Shown in pieces: positions 61,372 through 64,000 of a stretch of DNA of 64,000 nucleotides. The stretch is from the NCBI GenBank assembly GCA_008711295.1, contig VUYV01000191.1, positions 492,298 to 556,297 of the forward strand, read 5' to 3'. The first letter of the stretch is position 1, and the number at the start of each line of letters is the position of its first letter. The notes beneath the pieces are model-generated. The model searched no databases. It saw only the letters and a list, made by a program, of their open reading frames with translations, and was not told the origin of the DNA. The stretch comes from Anarhynchus alexandrinus. Taxonomy: Eukaryota > Chordata > Aves > Charadriiformes > Charadriidae. A program made the translations under genes and the position numbers.

Positions 61372-61417
61372 AAAGAAAAAGAAGAAGAAGAAAAAAAAAA
61401 AGAAGAAGGAAAAAAAT
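61372..61417. repeat. AAG-rich purine microsatellite
   Basis: Only A and G occur on the plus strand from the gap to about 61417, as irregular GAA and GAAA units. The poly-F/poly-S minus frames across it are repeat translations. Confidence 0.9.
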
Positions 61418-61549
61418 CCAACCCTCACTTGATAAAGATTGTCCCCTGATGGGTAAGTAATTTTACAGCTTTTTAGGGTTAAAAGCATTATGCTGATATC
61501 AGACCACACCTAGAAAAAGTAGTCTGATTTGACAGCTCACTTCCCATAA

Positions 61550-61757
61550 ATGTAATCCCTAAAAACGGTCCTTCTTTTGACCCAAATTTCCAACATGATA
61601 CGTCACGTTCTAATGTGAGGCGACTAGAGTGATAACACATGCACCCCGACGTCAAACGTAGCCTGGTGGGATTGATCAGATGCAATACGCCATAACACTG
61701 CACAGGGCAATGCCGTTTCACTTGAAATTTTGACCTGGGCTGTTTTTCTGGAAAACT
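61550..61757 (+). repeat. Unassigned direct repeat, copy B
   Basis: This is the partner of 59968-60175, about 1.58 kb downstream in the same orientation. It contains more CpG than copy A (TACGTCACGTTC, GGCGACTAG, CCCCGACGTCAAACGTAGC); many of these positions read TG or CA in copy A. This pattern is expected if copy B kept CpGs that copy A lost by deamination. It may be an old tandem duplication of a conserved element, or a dispersed repeat. Confidence 0.75.
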
Positions 61758-64000
61758 GCAACGAAAGAGAAAAACTATATCTCCCCTTGCTGAATTGCTG
61801 AAGGTTTTGGGGCTGTATTTTTTTCTGTCCTCTTGTTGGCAGAACCTGCTGATGCAATAGACACCCATCTACCCATGCACCCAAGGAGGAAGTGACGTTC
61901 TTCTTTCCTAACTTGTACCAAAAAGCAAATTACAAATCCTTCTTTCCCAGATGCCCTTTCCACAAAGTCATCCTTACATGTGTATCCTTGCTGGATGACA
62001 CCCAAGCTGCCTTCCCCCTTCAGTTCCCTCTAATTCATCAATATTTATCCTGACCGTGTTGTGCCTGCAATTGCACGTGCACTTATAATGCTGTGATTGT
62101 CACTGGACCAAACGGTAAATAGACATTGCGGTTGAACATATGCATACGGAACGAGCGCATTCTCACTTCCGTTCTGTACCCAGAATTTTGAACTGACACT
62201 TTTGTTACCCCTAATACTACTGGTGTTAATGGAAAAATGCCAAATTGTCAAACCATTTTCGACAAACACGTAATAATACCAGATGTCTGGGAATGGGGAT
62301 TACGAAGTTTACTCCATATTTCTTATTGGATTTCTGACAACTTTACCTTTCCATTTATATACATCAGGAAAAAAGTATATATATAAAAAAAAAAAAAAAA
62401 ACAAANAAAAAAAACCAAAAAACCCAACAAAAACCTCCACACACTTTGATCCATTTCTGAAGATCTGGTAGGATTTTACTAAGAATATGTCTTTTAATTC
62501 TTGACAATTTCTCCCCTCTTTTCCACAGAGAGGCCCATGCCTTTTCATCTACTCCTTTACATAGCAGGGAATGGAGAAAGCATGCCTTTTGTATAAAATC
62601 TATGCTCCATCCAGAATTCTGCACGCTTTTCCCCAAAAATATATGTTTAGGACCTTTTCCAAGGCCTGTGAAAGGCCTTCAAAAGATTCTTATTTTAATG
62701 ACTTTGCAGTGGAACCTAACTGCAAGCAATGCTTTTTAAGAAGAGCAACCACAGGATTTGACTGAACAGAGAATTTCTGAAATACAAACCAGAAAAAAAT
62801 AGAGATAGGTAAAGTGTTCTGGAGTAGAAGAAGCAGATTGAGTTTCAAGCTGGACTAAATTTGAAAGAATCTTTGAGTCAAAGAGAAGAATGGATTGAGA
62901 AAACTGAGAACTGACAGGAGTGGAATGAAAGGATAATATTATGCCATGTGACTTCTTACACACAGGTAAAGGTGAAGTTTGGAATAACTTTTTTTTTTTT
63001 CTAAACTATACATAATAAATACAGATTTAGTGGTAGAGAAACAGTTTTGAATTCCTGTTGATTTGCTGAGCTGTGAATTTAGGAAAGGAACAATTCTGAA
63101 GAACAAAAATCTGTTTTAATTTAAAAAGCAATATTGCATTTAAAAATCTATTAATTTAGATAAAGCAGAAAAGTTTCAAGTGGTTTTAATAGAAGAATAA
63201 AAATGAAACAAAATACGCGCTAATCCGAAACATTCTTTTCCTTTTTTTTTCATTTGACCAACAAACAGGAGAAGCTGTTAGTTGTCCAACCTTAACAGTA
63301 AAACTCAGAAAGATAAAACAAGGAACAAAGAACAAATAGTTTTGCACTCTTTCACATAATTACACACATTTATATTTCAAAAGAATCACTGCCTTCTCAT
63401 AATTCAAAGAACCGCTATAACTTTTCACTCTGCTGCAAATTGCTTCCCCTTAATGGCAAGCCTCATTTATCAATATTTTCTTTTTTACTGTAGCGATACT
63501 ACAGAACCTAAAAGAAGAAAGGCAAAGAAAGAGAGAAAGAAGGATAGACTGAGAGAGAATGAAAATCCTGACAACTGTATAATAAACAAGAACACAGGCG
63601 AAACAAATGGTGCATTGTTGGACTGACATTGAAAATTCTTCTTTTTGAAAAATGTCAAAAATATCAGGTAGCTTATTAAGCAATACAGTACGATTTTTAT
63701 TTGTTTGCCTGGTTTGGCCATTATTAACTACCTATTCTGTGAAGAATGGTGATGGAATTTAAATGCTAATAAAATCTTAGCTGAACTAACGTAATCACAA
63801 CAAAAGAGATTTGATATCAGTACATATAACTGGGAAGATAAGAAGCAATAATACTAATAAAAGGCACCATGGTGACAGGAACATAATATGAGCCCGTACA
63901 GAATGAGGCGTTTCATCACAGCAGTGACCCGTTGGCAGAGAAGATGGGAAGAAAAGGACTCGTCCCTTTTCGAGCTTCTTTATAATTTTCCTGATCCTAA

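Larger units (their letters stand above)
59231..64000. other. Single-copy DNA with CpG-retaining centre
   Basis: No gene is recognised. A-runs lie at 59251-59263, and poly-A with an N at 62385-62414. The centre (about 59.9-62.3 kb) keeps many CpG sites and holds the diverged direct repeat described separately. The last 1.2 kb are AT-rich with no signal. Confidence 0.45.

Noticed and set aside
1..64000. tRNA, rRNA, microRNA hairpin and CRISPR signals
   Set aside because: I saw no A/B-box pair with clover-leaf potential, no rRNA core words, and no regularly spaced identical repeats. The ATAGAATC octamers belong to CR1 ends.

Overview
The window is vertebrate nuclear DNA, and almost certainly from a bird. 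The decisive evidence is a large set of CR1 (chicken repeat 1) LINE fragments. They carry the diagnostic CR1 3' end: a TTCCAACC-AAACCATTCTATG core followed by an ATTCTATG octamer repeat, on either strand. Three avian-type retroviral LTRs are also present, and I recognise their sequence from memory as common in neoavian genomes. The background is AT-rich and CpG-poor. I found no protein-coding gene, exon series, tRNA, rRNA or CRISPR array. This looks like intergenic DNA or a very large intron. Open reading frames are short and behave like chance frames or repeat shadows.

Layout. 1-16.3 kb: mostly single-copy AT-rich DNA with CR1 pieces near 0.3, 5.7 and 12.1 kb and a 98-bp tandem duplication at 8.65 kb. 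16.3-17.3 kb: a minus-strand LTR carrying a nested, very short CR1. 17.3-34 kb: single-copy DNA with CR1 copies at 23.4, 27.85 and 32.8 kb, one assembly gap, and a CpG-retaining block near 25 kb. 34.05-34.76 kb: a CR1 whose 5' part is inverted relative to its 3' part, with the two parts contiguous in the element (a twin-priming signature). 37.7-37.9 kb: a GAAAAA microsatellite interrupted by a gap. 39.4-43.3 kb: a minus-strand LTR (with a nested CR1 and an 81-bp duplication) and, upstream of it, broken minus-strand frames that look like the remains of a retroviral envelope gene. 48.9 kb: CR1. 50.2-50.8 kb: a probable solo LTR. 51.6-51.9 kb: a duplication with an N at its joint, probably an assembly artefact. 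53.4-54.9 kb: very old CR1-type sequence. 58-59.2 kb: young and old CR1 pieces. 59.9-62.3 kb: a CpG-retaining block that contains a diverged about 200-bp direct repeat I cannot assign to any family.

There are no genes working together here. The functional content, if any, is likely regulatory, and the best candidates are the CpG-retaining single-copy blocks. I saw no convincing new biological system. The observations most worth checking are the unassigned direct repeat (60.0/61.6 kb), the inverted CR1 (34 kb), and the decayed envelope-like remnant (39.4-43.3 kb).
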